Below, piece after piece: positions 13,463 to 26,948 of a DNA stretch of 64,000 bases. How positions within the stretch are numbered: the stretch's first letter is position 1; every line of letters starts with the position of its first letter. Source of the DNA: Atopsyche davidsoni (taxonomy: Eukaryota; Arthropoda; Insecta; Trichoptera; Hydrobiosidae). Position numbers and translations under genes: made by a program. The notes beneath the pieces were generated by a model, which ran no database searches, was not told where the DNA came from, and was given only the letters and a program-made list of their open reading frames with translations. Location: the NCBI GenBank assembly GCA_022113835.1, contig JAILWY010000014.1, positions 12,831,501 through 12,895,500 of the forward strand, in the 5' to 3' direction.

Positions 13463-13960
13463 ATTTTCTACTTTTGACACAAATTTATATTTCTTTGATT
13501 TATCATAACCAAAAAAATATTCTACACAGTGCGATTTTAATTCTGGCAAAGTCCCATGCCCATCGGGAGAACGAAACCAGCAACTTATTTTATGCAATCT
13601 GATACTATCTCCGCAGTAAAAAAGTGAAGCCTTTCGAATATTATTTTACATTTCTCGCGTTGCCATGTTTTCGCAGGTAAGCCGTTGCCATATTTTATAA
13701 AAATAAGTTTTGATTTATTTTTAAAGTTTTTGTTGACAGCGGCCGGTGTTACGGAGCGAGCGCCCACGCCTCCGGTCTGTAGTTCGAAGCTCCTCGAGCA
13801 CACATGCGGAGTATTCTTTAAATACTGATAACAAAAAAAAGCTTCAAAATGTGCCAATTTGACGGCAGCGCTTTTGCTTGGGGCCGTCGGAGTGATGAGA
13901 GATCGATTTCGTTTTTTGTAGAGACGCATTTTAGGTGGATACAAAAGTTGTATTGAATAT

Positions 13961-14780
13961 ATATTTATTCATTAAAAGCTCGCACACAAAGAAAAGCTTC
14001 AAAAACCACAGATTTTAAGACAAGTTATGTGTAATTTTTAATGATTGCGTATAGGTTAACTTAGCATTTTAAATATCAGAGCATATAATTAACATTAATA
14101 AAAAAATAATTAAAAAAAAAACAAAGCTTGAATATGAATTTCATGTTGATTTTCAAAAAGTTTGTTGCTTTTATTATTTTTTATTGATTTTCAGGAAACG
14201 CAATAAAATAAATTTGAGTATGTACATTTTTAACAGCTAATCACGAACAAGAATTATATTTGAAGCTTTTAAGAATTAATGAAGTGTAATAATCTCGTTG
14301 GCAAAAGTAAGAAGTCGATGACATAATTTAAAAAAAATAATAGAAAATAAGCACACTGCATTACTAATAAATATCTAGTTTAAATGGTTTATACTTTTAT
14401 TAAGTAATTTTGTATGTGCTTATGCACGTTATTTCATTTTTTTAATCAAACGACAACATACAGAATGACCGTTCAATCTATGAAGTAATAAAATGAGTGT
14501 CAGAGCTATTCGAATACTTATTAATGTTTATTCGGCAGCACTAATTACATTTTCTATTTTATTAAATATTTTCTTTTAAACATATTTATTATCTTTGAGT
14601 TTTTCTCTACTACGATAGTATACTAAAACAATACATAACGTATATTATTTTATACGTTGTATTTGAAATCGTCAAACCTAATTCATTATTCATCATCGTC
14701 AACAGATTGTCGAATCTTGGTTATGTCGCTTATAACATCTGGTCTATAATGTAGCCTAAAAGGGATACTTAATTTAATAA
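13961..14780. other. AT-rich spacer
   Basis: I see no gene, repeat or structure in this A/T-rich stretch. Confidence 0.45.
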
Positions 14781-14789
14781 TCGTCTTGC

Positions 14790-14850
14790 ATCACTTCCTG
14801 TTTTCATGCGATCTGGTCGGGTTTGACTCCCGGGCGACGTGCAATTACAG
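14790..14850 (+). repeat. Possible tRNA-derived SINE relic (B box)
   Basis: GGTTTGACTCC at 14820-14830 matches the pol III B box (GGTTCGANTCC) with one change and sits in a perfect T-arm-like stem CGGG/CCCG. I find no matching A box. The GC-rich stretch after it (to about 15000) has open minus-strand frames that I treat as chance. Confidence 0.3.
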
Positions 14851-15176
14851 AACCCTTCGCGGAGGCTTCGGGACGGTCGCGTGCAGCGGCCGAAACGCCG
14901 CCTCGGGTTTAAATTTATGAATCGGATCCATCTTGATTTCGGGATGGCTCCGGTCGACGACCTGTTGCAGAATTCACGCTGAAAATATTGCAACGTAAAC
15001 AGTCGGAAAACACATCCGAAAAATGCTCCACGAGAATTTAAAGATGTTCATTATTTGTTTTTTAAATATATGAAAATAACTGGCGTAATAATATTTAAAA
15101 TTACAATACTGCATTGCTTTATTATATACAAAAGCCGTATCTACAAATGTTTGTAAATATTTTTGTGATTTTATTT

Positions 15177-15563
15177 TTAAATAATATAGAATTTAAATAC
15201 ACAAAAGGCATGAAAAGAGTATATTTTGGGGTGTTTATTTGTATTTGAATTGTCAAGATCACGAGTCGGACGATGACGGTGGGCAGCAGCCACCGCGCCC
15301 GCGGCTGCGGCGTCTTGCATAACACCAAAGGCTCGGCGGGCTATTTCGGGCTGGGGTGATATAATTGGTCCGGCCACCGGGGGCTGGTGTTGCGTAAAAG
15401 TGGAAAGAAATACTTTCAGTATTGTCTCACGATTTCTGTTTGTGAAGTCTATTACTGGGTCTGCTACGGCTACGTCTGTCACGAGAGACAGCGCGGAGTT
15501 ATGCAATGTTACGCCATAAAAATACTTATCGGGCACTTGTCTACGCGGCCGGGTGCATTTCAT
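15177..15563 (-). CDS. Unrecognised 128-codon open frame, doubtful
   Basis: A minus-strand frame opens with ATG at 15563, just after an in-frame stop, and runs 128 codons across a GC-richer segment. The middle has a mixed, protein-like composition (residues about 30-90) and includes an Ala-rich run near residues 84-94. The last 20 residues lie in AT-rich DNA and read like chance sequence. There is no signal peptide, no known motif, no TATA box and no splice support, and the opposite strand is also open here. It could be a real small gene, an exon inside a longer gene, or a frame kept open by base composition. I favour the last. Confidence 0.2.
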   Translation of the reverse strand: MKCTRPRRQVPDKYFYGVTLHNSALSLVTDVAVADPVIDFTNRNRETILKVFLSTFTQHQPPVAGPIISPQPEIARRAFGVMQDAAAAGAVAAAHRHRPTRDLDNSNTNKHPKIYSFHAFCVFKFYII

Positions 15564-15600
15564 AATTACGCGCCACGGTTACAGAGTTTCGTAATATTGT

Positions 15601-18125
15601 GTAACTGTACTGTATTTTTGGATGCGGTGTGTATATTGTCGCTTCCGTTTTCAGGGATTCTTTACAATGAGCTTTAGCTATTTTGATAATTTTTTTTCAA
15701 GAATAAATTGTATATTTTCTCTTCCATTTTCATGCACCCTTAAAAGTAGCACGTGCACTCAGGAATGTAGTATACTTAAAAAATAATACTTGTAGTTAAT
15801 GCTGGCAATCTTTGGACGGGGTGTGTATATTATCTCTTCCGATAACATCTATTGTAAAACTTTGAAAGAAACCCTTGACAATGCGCTGTAATTACTGTAA
15901 CAATTTTTTTTTCAATGTAGCATAATTCAATGAAATACTTGTAATTATGCTGGAAATCTCTTTGAAGGCATTGGTTTTGAAGATTTGTTGATTTTAAGAT
16001 ATGGCCGGTTTTTTTTTAACTGCAAAAGTTTTATTTGACTTTCATAATACTTTGAAAACTTTTTGAATTGGGATATTGAAGTTTTACAGGCTCTATATCT
16101 TTATCTAATAAATATATTGTATGTATTCTTCTTCAGGTGCCTCTCCTCAGAGGAGGTAGGTGACTATCTCATTGAACATATATTTATGCTGAGTCAGTGT
16201 TCATAGTTCATCAAGAATGGTTATTCAACCAAGGTATTTCAAAATAAAACATTATCAATACTAGGCAATCGAAAACATCTAGTTTAATGTATATTGCCTT
16301 TTTTATCGTTTTCCTAAAAAAATATCCAAGGTAAAGAAATACTGACAATTATCATTATCACTATTTAGATTTTCTATAAATTTACTATTTATCTTAGAAA
16401 AAAAAACTCCACAGAATCAAGAAATCATATCACTATGGGTAAAGATATATTTCATGAATAATCAGTTCATTTTCAAAATATCTCTCCATATCTTAAAATA
16501 AAAACCATGACTTGTCTCAGTTTGTTTATGATAAAATTGCAACTTAGATACAATTAAAAATAAATATAGATAAAAGTTTAGGCGATTTCTAAAAACGTGA
16601 GGTTTTCTATTTTTATATTTAGCAAATGATGAAAACGTTGAAAAATAAAGATTCGTATCTAAAATTTGTTACGTTATAGACAAGTGTTGTTTTAAGTAAA
16701 CTCAATAACAGCAATGTGACATTTCATCTAATATCCACGTGTCTAACTCAAAGAATATTTAGCACCATAGGATTGAATACCAAATCCAATTTGTTAACGG
16801 ACAAAAAAAAGCCGTTGTAAAGGGGCTTTTCTTTAAGGGAACAGTTTATGTAATCTAGTTATAATTGTTTCACAGGAATAAGCAAAACTTCATACAAAAG
16901 AAGCTTCTCGAAACTGCTAGAATAAAAAAATAAAAAACGCCGCAACTTCGGCGTAATGCGTATAAATAGAAATCGCGCTTAATAAGAACGCATTCTCAAA
17001 TGAGAACCTTTTCAGGGAAACTTTTGAAGGCGACCATTTTTCGTTGCATAACTCCTTTTTGAAGCCTTTCGCGCGGTACAATTTTTGTCGCTTTATTTTT
17101 ATCCATCTATTTACGTAAGTTTTATTTGTCGCTTTTTGTATGAAGCCCCGCGAAGTGTTCAATGAGTTATTATTTGGATTTCTCAGAACTCCGCTTAATT
17201 TGATCGCCGACGGGTTTTGATGTTATTTTGGCCGGTTTTGTTTCGAAAATTATCATGTAACAGTCTGAAAAGTCGCTGGATTTTGGACTCGCGAATAGCG
17301 TTCAGCTATTGTAAGCTACATGATTGTGGAATCGTTTAAAGTTCATCCAATAGAAAAAATAAAAAATTGCAAAATTGCTCTCAAAACACATTTGCTGTTT
17401 TTTTATATTTAGATATAAAATTTAAAAATTAGCGAAAATGCATTTTACAAGATCGGTAAATAGAACTTTTCTTTATGTTAGCATGATTTTTTAATTCCTT
17501 CTTATTAATATAATATAAGACATGGATGCATTCACAATTATGCTAATTATATATTCTTACATTATGCCTTTAAAATGCACATATAGTGTTTAAAAAATAA
17601 TCAAAACAAATCACATTTTAAATGCAAGTATTACAAAATAGCCAAGTTATTCTTTGCGTTACAATGAATAATATATTTATTTTATACGAACTATTAATTA
17701 ATTATTGGTTATTTTCGTAAATTTTGATCGTAATCAACTTTAGTAATTTTAAATAAAACACATTTGGTACTTTTGACTTTCCCAAAAATACGTATTAAGG
17801 AGCTTACAAGATGAAGCCGTCTACATGAAGACATTTGGATAATAATGATTTTGATCACCTGTTTATTATTTAGTTAAACAGAATGTGATAAATTCGAAGT
17901 GATTTTAACTATAAACTTGAAATAAATATATGAAAATATCGATAGTAAAAACACATTATATTTTGATTTCAAAATGTTTATATCATTCATAAAAGATATT
18001 CAACTTTTTAAACAAAAAAATTTTCGTTCACTATTCATCACAGCTTTTCATCCGTCAAACGTCACAATACTGCTCAATTCATGTATATCGGAGATGTAAT
18101 TATCCAAAAACAGTAAATATTATTA
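15601..18125. other. AT-rich spacer
   Basis: Mostly A/T-rich. Apart from the hairpin repeat at 16126, I see no supportable element. The stretch 16910-17170 is slightly less AT-rich with a few CpGs, and its minus-strand frame is unremarkable. Confidence 0.4.
16126..16180 (+). repeat. Short hairpin repeat (CTCCTCAGAGGAG)
   Basis: TTCTTCTTCAGGTGCCT leads into the perfect palindrome CTCCTCAGAGGAG and then GTAGGTGAC. From memory, short dispersed repeats of this general form (TTCTTC run, AGGTGCC, small GC hairpin, then AGGTNGGNGAC) occur in many arthropod genomes. The family assignment rests on that recollection only. Confidence 0.35.
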
Positions 18126-18134
18126 TATTATTCC

Positions 18135-18640
18135 ATGTTCGTCTGTACAAGTTCCACGATCCCGATTGTTAAATGTACCATAAATACAGGCACACGCTGG
18201 CAGGTAAACAATCCAGGTGAGCCGCAGAGCGCAATTCGAAACTGCAACCGAGTGCATACTTCCACGCTGCAGCCGGTGACCTTGGCAGGGCGTTGGATCG
18301 ATGACCCCCTCGATTCGGGGGTCCGCTTGGTCGCGCGGTTCGTCGCACCGGCAGCCTCTCAGATTGTCAGCGACGACGGCTCCACATATCGCGAGCTAAT
18401 GCGGACGTGGCGGGCTCAGTGGTAAATGAACAAGTATTGCGCGGTACTTGGAATAAGCTAATTCCCAGCTCCTTTCTCCGGCACTGAAACTGCTTAGGGC
18501 TACTTCTACGCTTGTTATCATTCTTTCCTCTTCGGTTATTATTTTGAAGAGTATTTGAGAAATCGCTATCTACTAGGTGCTGGAGACAGCTAGGAAATAT
18601 TTTCGGAATTTGAGCCCAGATCACCTCATTCACCAGATAT
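18135..18640. other. Intermediate-GC segment, unassigned
   Basis: A GC-richer island with open frames on both strands. Two donor-like sites, CAGGTAAAC near 18202 and CAGGTGAGC near 18214, follow a short open stretch, so a small exon is conceivable. No protein is recognisable. The direct motif TTACCATATTACCATATATTA just after it (about 18636-18660) is low-complexity. Confidence 0.25.
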
Positions 18641-21600
18641 TACCATATTACCATATATTATTTACATTACATTAAGATATTACCATAAATTAGAAAACGA
18701 TAAATTAAAAATTATTCACAGGGTGTTTTGAAACTTTTAGTCTTATGATGACTGGATGTTGTCTGCAGACTTACAAGTACTGTTGCCATTGATAATAAAA
18801 TCATATTTTGCGTGTTATGCGCGTCAAGGTTTGACGTCTTTGACACTTCGGCTCTCGTGTTGTAGTTGTTTTCAATAAATGATGCCTCATTCAATATAAA
18901 ACGAAATAAACCATATCAGCCTAGAAAACAGAAAAATTCAAATAAAAACGTGGCTCAGCGGTAATGTCGTATTTTTCAATTTCGGGTGATACCATGAGTT
19001 TTGAAGCACAATGCGAAATTAAAGATTGCAATATTTTATCAAAGTACACAGTCTTAAGTAGGCAGTGCATTCTGTTTCAAGAATTAATGAGTGTGTGACG
19101 TCGGAGCTAAAAATGCGCCGGGGGCCCTGCGAGGTGGAAAGGCGACTGCATCGAGGGACCGTCTATTTGCTTAGTCCTAATTTACGGGCCAGGTAGAGGC
19201 GCATCAATCACCTGTGAATATATTCCTTCATTATACAGGTGATTGAAAACTAGCAGGGATTAAATTACGGGTTCAATGGCTAAATTTATCTGAATTTTGG
19301 TATCTGGTATACATAAAATACTACAACGAAGTGTAGTATTATTTTTTTAGTATATGTATTCATCGATACCAACTTGGACTAAAAAGGTCGTTTTAATAAT
19401 TAAACATTCAAAAGTGTCGCTAGATGTATTTAATTATTCATATATTTTTATCATTACAGAGTAAACAAAAGTGATGAGAACTAAATAATATATATTTAAA
19501 AGCACTCACTGCCAATACTGGGATTGAATATACTATAAGAGACAACAATTGAAATACACAGGGAACGCATATATTGAATTAAAAAGATTACAAAAATTTG
19601 TTACATTTTTTCAAGAGTAATAATTTTTTATATAAAGATTATAAAAAATCGTTTGATAATATACGATAGATTGATAATATACGTTTGATAGATAATATAT
19701 ATTTATGAGAATATATTTACTGAAAAAAGACAGGAATTCGCAAAATCGACTATGAATACAAAATATACTTAACTACATGAATATTTTTTTAGAATGGGAT
19801 CTCTATTTAACAGTTATGCTTTTAAACAAATTTTATTTTAAGATCAGCAAACGGATTTAGATACTTGGATTTTATGTATTGGAAACTTTACTCGAAAACT
19901 TGAAACTTTTAAATCGGCTTGCCCGTGTTGCATTTCATATTTTTATTACAGAGTACGTAAATAAATCGAAGCAGTAATAGAAAAACACAAGTTAAAATAA
20001 GCGAGGTGAACAAAATTATCAATAAATTGCCAGGGTACATAAAACCATAGCATTTGAGGCAAAAACTAGAAAAAATTGTGAACCTCGTATGGAGGTAAAC
20101 AAGAGGTTATTCAACTAAATAAAATACGTTTGTTTACGAAACATTTTAAGGTATATATATAAGTCAATTAAACATTGATATAAATAACATGAAATTTACT
20201 CTGTACTATTATAATGTAACTAAAGAATCTGTTAACCAATTTTATTTTGACAAAAGTTGAGGGCCACGAGTGAAAGAGAAGCCCGTCAGGTTATAAATGG
20301 CATTCTCCAGCGTTTTACGTCACAGATATTTTCAGAAAGATCACAAGATACCTGTATTATAAGGGGGTTTTTCTTTATTTTTTATCCTAGTGACTTTCTT
20401 TTTTTATTTTAAAAGATAACAAATAAGAAACACGGGACAGCGAAAGAATAATGATAATTTGTGCGATTAAACTAAAAACATATTTTAAAAAAGATGAATA
20501 GCCTAATATCTAGGACCAGACGATCATTTTTATTTGTGAGCGCTTTTGAAAAAGTACTCGGAAAGTGAAAGCACTAAAATTAAAAATATATCGTCATCTC
20601 CTATCCATTTGGCTACAAATATGATGGCCTATAAAATAAACCAGCGGATTTGCTGAAAAAAACATTTCACAAGTAGAAGTGCTCTAAATAGGCCACCTGG
20701 ATTCAATACATTCAGTTCAAAATATTATGAATATAAAAATACAAACCAAAGAGTTCAACGGATTGTAATACATGCCAATAAACTATCCAAGGCCAAAAAT
20801 GCATTAAGCATAAATAAAATGCCAAAAATGTGGTATTACTAATACTTACTAAGCTACCGGACAGGTTTTTCGCGAATTAGTTGTGAATGAACTCGCCAAG
20901 GCCACAAGGCCCTTAAATGCATTGAACTGTGCATCTATTAATTCCCAGAACTGACCGGCGCATAGAGATGGAATTTTGATTATGCTCTGAAAGAAAAAAA
21001 AACTGCGCGATCTGACAGGTAGTCTACTGTGAGTTGATTAGCTATGGGGCGATTTATTGAAAGCAGTTACTCATGATGTTGTTACTGCTTACTATGCCAG
21101 CAAAAAGTGCTATTTTACTTCTTTCACTAATGTTTTTAATTCCAAAAAGCTCGGAAGAAGCCACCATATTTTTGCAGTTAAACTTTTTTTAAGGATTCTT
21201 TTAGTTTTCTCAAATTGCATATAAAGTATATTTTTATAAAAAATATATGAATAGTAGTCCTAAGATATGTTGACTATATTGATATTTATGTAAAAAATGT
21301 TAATTATTTATTAGTATAATAAAAAAAATATGAAGCCAACTTGTAGAGAGTGTTAATTTCGGGGGGAGATACGTATGAAGAAAAAATAATGCCTTAAATT
21401 TTAGAGTTTCAGATAAAGTACAAAATAGTTTTGATTTTTAATACGCGATAATAAATTAAAAAGGGAATTTTTCAAATGCAATCTGGAGCAGCTGTCTGAG
21501 TGTAGTTATGCAAATTAATGGGTTATATAATGAAATGGTAGAACCTTCAATATAGAGGGTCATTTGGATATTGATTTCGGTAATCACAGTGATAAGAAAA

Positions 21601-23635
21601 GGCCGTTTCCTCTGGGGTGAAAAAATAGACCAAGGAAATGACAGATATTGGTCAATAAAGCTAGATTTTGATTAGGATTTGTTTTAGTATAGGGTTTAGT
21701 TTAGTATAACAAAAAGCTTCTGACATATTTATACATTTTAAAATACATGAATATTGAGTAGGAGACAATACAAAATTTCAGTTAAATAAAAAAAAAAATC
21801 TTGTAACTCGACACAGGTTTGAACACAAGGCTTGCAAGCAAGCAGACATGAACTGAACGACAAGGGCGATTCCAAATGTTGTCCATTGTTTTCGCTTGAA
21901 TAAACTGCACATAATTAGACTGCGTGCTGACTCACAAATGCTTGATTTTATGATCATCTATGAATTCATTGTTTGTTGAGCCGTTCGTTCATTGCATTTT
22001 AAATATCGTAGACATCCACCTATTGTGAGTTTAAAATTGTGAATAATATATTTGCATAGTATTAAAATAATTTTAAATGGATGCACACTACTCAAAAGCA
22101 TTTAATCGTTAAGACGTCACACCGAAGAAGTTAAATAGTAGTAAAATTCGGTCTAGGCTAACAACTTTAACCATTTATATTCACCCTTATGTTTTCAAAA
22201 AAATATCGTTGTATATAATAAAAATATTTAAATATAATAAATACTAAACTTGCAAAAATGATATAACATAGACTTTAAAGCTTATTTTTGTTTCGGAACA
22301 CTACATAGGAAGATAAAAAGGAGTGTTACGTCATATTGATATATTGTAAATTGAACAACTAGATAGTAGTATATTACTTTCATAATCTCTTTTAGAGTTC
22401 TTGCTGTCGCAATCAAATTATTAAGTTCCTAGAAATAGATTTCATTAGAAATTTGACATAAAAATTGATTTGTATTTGTGTGAAATTAAAATATTGATTT
22501 TCTATTATTTTTTAGTAAAAATGTTTTGATTCGGCTTTGATGTAGTGATCATTTATATATAATCACCTTTATATCTGAGGTATACAAACGCATATAAATG
22601 GTTTTTCTGGTTGACTTTTGGTCCCTTGAATCCCACTGGTCTGCACTCCCACACGGGACGTCAGACGCAGCCGTTCCGATTGCTGCCCATTCTCCTTTAT
22701 TTTTATTTCAAATAAAAGGTTCAATCATAGACCTACATATACATTCACACATTAACATAGCACACACCCAACTACACAAATATGCGACTGATTTTGCAAA
22801 AATAGGCAATCTCCAATAGAAAAAAATGGGTTTAAAAAATAAACCCTTTAGCATTAAATTACAATAATTACTTTATATTCATATGAAATTATTAAAACTT
22901 TTTCTTCCTTTCTTTTTGTAAAATGCAATGTCATATAAATAGAAGAAATATTAATTTACTTGATATTTTTTGATGATTCATGATGCTTAATTTTCCATGT
23001 AATAAAAATCCGTGGTTTGCTTCCAGATATAAATAAATGAGTTTGTTATTTAAGCATTGCTAAAAATATCTCAAACACGTAATTTGCCTGAGGTGAGAAT
23101 TCCATCTTAAATCGCACTCAGTCTGTTATTGCACTAAGGGCTACACATATACCCACACATACACCCAAACTCACTTCACACACACATTGTGAAAGGCACA
23201 TTGTCCTGCGCCGCTATTTAGTTTTCATGTATGTATACGATTAAATCAATGCACCTCAAACTTTTGCCGCTTTGAAGCCCAAGAATAATAAGTAACCTTT
23301 GTGAAAATTGTTTTATGTATAATAACAAAATAAAAATTGTTACTATACATATTTTTATCAAACCTATAAAATGTGGTTCTTAAATTTTTGTAGCTCTTAA
23401 ACCTAATTATTTTTGACAACGAATCAAGGATGCTTAGCGTTTTTTATAAATAAAAAAAATATATACATAAGTATGTTATTTAAAATAACAAAACATTCCC
23501 GGTTGTTTAAAATACACATTTAAAGATATAAATCAATGAGCGTCAGCGTGAGTATTTTTTTATTATAAAAAAAAAATCCGGCGTGGGTTACAGCTAGGAA
23601 AGGTTTAGTGGCACTGGTCCTGAGGACGCTCACAC
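18641..23635. other. AT-rich spacer
   Basis: Nearly 5 kb of A/T-rich DNA. The only items I can point to are the SINE-like copy at 18950-19014 and slightly GC-richer stretches at about 19085-19200 and 22610-22700, neither with a recognisable product. Confidence 0.4.
18950..19014 (+). repeat. Degenerate tRNA-derived SINE copy
   Basis: TGGCTCAGCGG at 18953-18963 fits the pol III A box with one change. About 25 bases on, ATTTCGGGTGATACCATG aligns with the repeat at 10454-10495 and takes the place of a degraded B box. Confidence 0.35.
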
Positions 23636-23835
23636 ATGCGCGGTTTTAGTGGGTCCTCCGCTGCGCGAAGGAATCACAATAAAGAGGCCATTGTCCCTTT
23701 GGTTTCAAGGACATACCGAATTTGAAATGTGCAACGCGCGTGCAGTGCTGCCAACCTACGAGATGGCCGAGAGAAACCACGGCCGGCAGTATGGCGGACG
23801 GAACTCCCAAAAGTGCTGCCATTATGAAGAAACTA

Positions 23836-24101
23836 TACGTATGTCTTATTTTTTGGATTTGACGTCAATCAGATGCGTATTTATTACCCATTACGGGTTT
23901 ATTATATTATTACTAATATTATTAGTCACATTAGTTCATACATATAAGATGATTTAAAGAAACTCTCAGAAAAATATCATCGTGATTTGTGTGTAAGCCA
24001 GGGGATGTGGGTTCAAATCCCACACAAATCACGATGATATTTTTCTGAGAGTTTCTTTAAATCATCTTCTATGTATGAACTAATGTGTCTAATCATATTA
24101 G
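23836..24101 (+). repeat. SINE-like repeat copy with 81-bp inverted arms
   Basis: The 5' part (23836-23912) is the same block seen at 26949 and 27716, running through GCGTATTTATTACCCATTA. It is followed by two arms, 23913-23993 and 24021-24101, that are reverse complements over 81 ungapped bases with about three mismatches. The 27-nt loop holds an exact pol III B box GGTTCAAATCC. The likely cause is inverted joining or duplication of the 3' part of the SINE. The transcript would be a long hairpin. Confidence 0.7.
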
Positions 24102-25233
24102 TGATAAGAAACTATGCATCAACTCATTGATGAATCTATACGGTTCTCGGTTTTAGATTAATCGTTAAATGTTGATTGTTATCAGTGAATCAAATCGTAT
24201 TAATTTAAATTTAAACATTAAATGTCTGTAGTACCGAAATCGAATGCAAGTGAAACTATATATTTTTCTATCTTTTCTGTAAGGTTCATAGCTATAGAAA
24301 ATCCTTAAACGTAAGTATAACCGAGAAAGTTGAGCTTAATTTTGATCGGTCAAATTATTATAATTAACAATTATTTGAAATAATAATCTTTATTTAACAA
24401 ATATATATCTATAAATAGATTTGTATTTACATTATTACAGATATCTTTCACCATTGCTGAAAGATTTGATTACGTCATAATCTATTGTCGTTTTTATTCA
24501 TAGCTGGATGTAATTTTTTTTTCTTTAACCCTGAGAAAAATTCTTTTTGTTTGGATCTTTTTATTTTGCCTTTTAAATATTTTATTGATTTTCGCATATC
24601 AACAAAGCAAGATAAGTAGATGATTAAAAATTCGAATATGTTTGCATCACTGCATAAGTAACATTTTAATAGTTTTTAACTACTTTTCTTCTGCTCGTGG
24701 TCCATGACATAATCATTATTTTTTTTATTTAGATATTTTCCACCTATAGAGTGCAAATTACAATCAAAACCTTTTTAACCGTCTATTTATTTAATAAAAC
24801 CCACTTGTTTTAGTGTTCTCCTTTTGTGTTTGCATATTTAATATTTTGTTTTATCCTGCTGTTTACAAGTAGTATAATATTATTTTCAAAAATAATTCAA
24901 CCTAAATTAATTATTCAAAAATTTAAAAAAATATTAAAAAAATTATTTTAAAAATAGACTCAAGAAACCATAAAAAAAGTTTGCTTAAGTAACAAAATAA
25001 TGAGTATTAGAGAAACTAACTGTAATATCTATCACTAAATAATCAAATTTCATTTAAATTAACTGAAATCAAATTAAATTCCTACTTACGCAATATATTA
25101 ATCATAATACTATTAACACCAATAAAACAACATCAAAACCACAAACGGAAATCCTCGTGAAACATATTACAAATGAAACTCACAGCAGAGCTCGCATTAG
25201 CGGGGTAGTTTTCAAGCCACTTGTTGCCTATCA

Positions 25234-25262
25234 CAGAGATCCTCAACCTTTGGTGCGCGAAC
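25234..25262 (+). mobile_element. hAT-like terminal sequence, one end only
   Basis: CAGAGATCCTCAACCTTTGG followed by TGCGCGAAC resembles the terminal inverted repeat consensus of Charlie-type hAT elements (CAGNGGTTCTCAACC). I could not find the opposite end or an 8-bp duplication, so this may be a broken copy or a chance match. Confidence 0.3.
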
Positions 25263-25669
25263 AGAAACTATTTAATATTAATGGAAAAAAAATCTTATAT
25301 TAGCTTTGATGATTTTCTGTGAGTAGTGTACAATTTGATAAAAAAGAGGGCCAAGATCCTTTATTACGTTTTAAGGTAATAAACTAATGTATTATTTATA
25401 AAAGAGAATTCCGTCATTTAATTTGTTAGTCTAGAAGTGATATTTTTTATAATTGAAAAGTAAATACGTCATAAATTGCATACACGATAAAAATTGAAAA
25501 AAAAAAACAGAATTAATTATATATTTTTTTTTTTATATAATAACCATGTTATACGCTGTAGTAAAAAATGACAGATTTAGTATTGATATTTAAAATTTTA
25601 CCTTGAAGTAGTGCAATTATAAATTAAAATAAGAAAATAATAAATTATATATAACTACAAAAAGTTAGC

Positions 25670-25860
25670 AAGACCTGGGATAGGGGTGGCTAGACCCGCC
25701 CCGCCACAAAGGTCAGTCTAATCCCCCAGAACTATCGAATGCAGACCTTTTGGGGGTTGATCCTTTCTCGGCAGACATAAGGGTCGCGAGGGACTAAGGC
25801 GTTTAGTGGAAGATCGGAAAATCCGATTTGAAAGGGAATAATATGGGTTGAATCGGATCA
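25670..25860. other. GC-rich remnant, possibly transposon-derived
   Basis: An isolated GC-rich block inside strongly AT-rich DNA. It shares GGCTAGACCCGC with the block at 52270-52300, which hints at a common repeat. It also holds TAGGGGTGGC, found near other patches. No open frame is recognisable. Confidence 0.3.
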
Positions 25861-26264
25861 ATTTGTTTCCATTGTATTCTTGCTACTGATTTATTGGGTG
25901 CTATTTTGATAGTGTTTATTGATTCATAGTAGTAAAATGCTTTATGTATTATTTCCGTTTTTTTTTTTTTGAATTATCGCAACGATAGTGTCTTCTCAGA
26001 AATTATTAAGTTCAAATTACTAGTGACGTTGAAAATATTTGTAAAAAGATAAGTTTAATCATAACCATGCCAATAACGGTTTTAATTTTTTGGGTAAGGT
26101 AGAAAATATATATTTGAAAATTTAAACGATGTAATGTTCAAAAGCGTATTAAATAATTCAGCATATTGAATTGAAGTGAATATTGGTATTTTTTTAAATT
26201 ACAAACGACAAATTATGAAACACTGTTCGATGCAGAAAATAAGCTTTTATTATAAGAAAGCCCT

Positions 26265-26600
26265 CGCCACTCACCCCATTCTGTTGCTTGTGCATGTCAG
26301 CCATTCTGTACCCTGAGCGTGTGTAAAAGATTGGTAGTGGAGTAGTGGACTTGGAATGATTGTGGAGGGATGTGATCTGGAAGTATCCTCCTGCAGAAGG
26401 AGTATCAGATCTAAATGCCAAAACTTTGTAAGGAAAGGATATATAATAATGCTATTGGGCAGCAGCAATACGCAGACTTTTCCTTCTAAACTGCGGTGTA
26501 GAAGGACCCTGGGACTCACTACACGATTACACTATATTCCCCTTAGAAAACCTGAGTATATGCTCAGTGAAATATTCGCCAACCTCCACTAAGGACAGGC
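26265..26600. other. Intermediate-GC segment with overlapping open frames
   Basis: Frames of 75-82 codons are open on both strands. No domain, signal peptide or splice support is visible. It lies among SINE-like copies and may be part of an older transposon. Confidence 0.25.
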
Positions 26601-26654
26601 ACTCGTTGAAGAAGATAAGAAAGTATTTCAAGTAAATTTGATTTCATATTTATA

Positions 26655-26832
26655 GTATGTCTATTATGCGTATTTATTAATATCATCGTGATTTGTGAGG
26701 GATTTGAACCCACATCCCCTCTGGCTTACATGGCCGGTGTACTGACCCTTGTACTAACGAATCACATCCATTAATCGAGAATTTTTAACAATCATACTTT
26801 ACATATGAACCAATGTGCCCAGGCCAACCAAT
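26655..26832 (-). repeat. tRNA-derived SINE copy, tRNA-like core on minus strand
   Basis: Read on the minus strand, 26765-26688 resembles a tRNA. The ends GTGATTCG and CAAATCAC pair at 7 of 8 positions. GGTTCAAATCC is an exact B box. A middle arm CCGGC/GCCAG encloses a 7-nt loop whose central triplet is TGT (a Thr-type anticodon, by inference). The body is about 78 nt, with extra sequence on both sides shared with 35409-35724, so this is a SINE and not a working tRNA gene. Confidence 0.65.
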
Positions 26833-26948
26833 ATTTAGTGATTTCCAAGCACTGGACTTTTTAAACAAAGTAACAAGTGAAGCGATTTTAATCCCATCAG
26901 GATATTATTTTTAAAATCTATTAATTTAGCCAAGACGCGCACCATCGT

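Larger units (their letters stand above)
12590..13960. other. Intermediate-GC segments with YY1/Pho-like sites
   Basis: The segments 12590-12855 and 13560-13950 are less AT-rich and hold several CpGs, with an AT-rich stretch between. Motifs AAAATGGC lie at 12597, 13083 (minus strand) and 13452. A minus-strand frame of 119 codons at 13585-13944 is open but has no recognisable domain. Regulatory DNA or old transposon sequence is as likely as coding. Confidence 0.3.

Noticed and set aside
14769..15000. Two protein-like minus-strand frames, one ending at TAA after about 40 codons
   Set aside because: The same DNA carries a B-box T-arm on the other strand, and no frame has both a start and splice support.
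26688..26765. A functional tRNA-Thr gene
   Set aside because: The body is longer than a tRNA, lacks a normal anticodon-loop T33, has an imperfect A box, and shares flanks with other copies, so it is SINE-derived.
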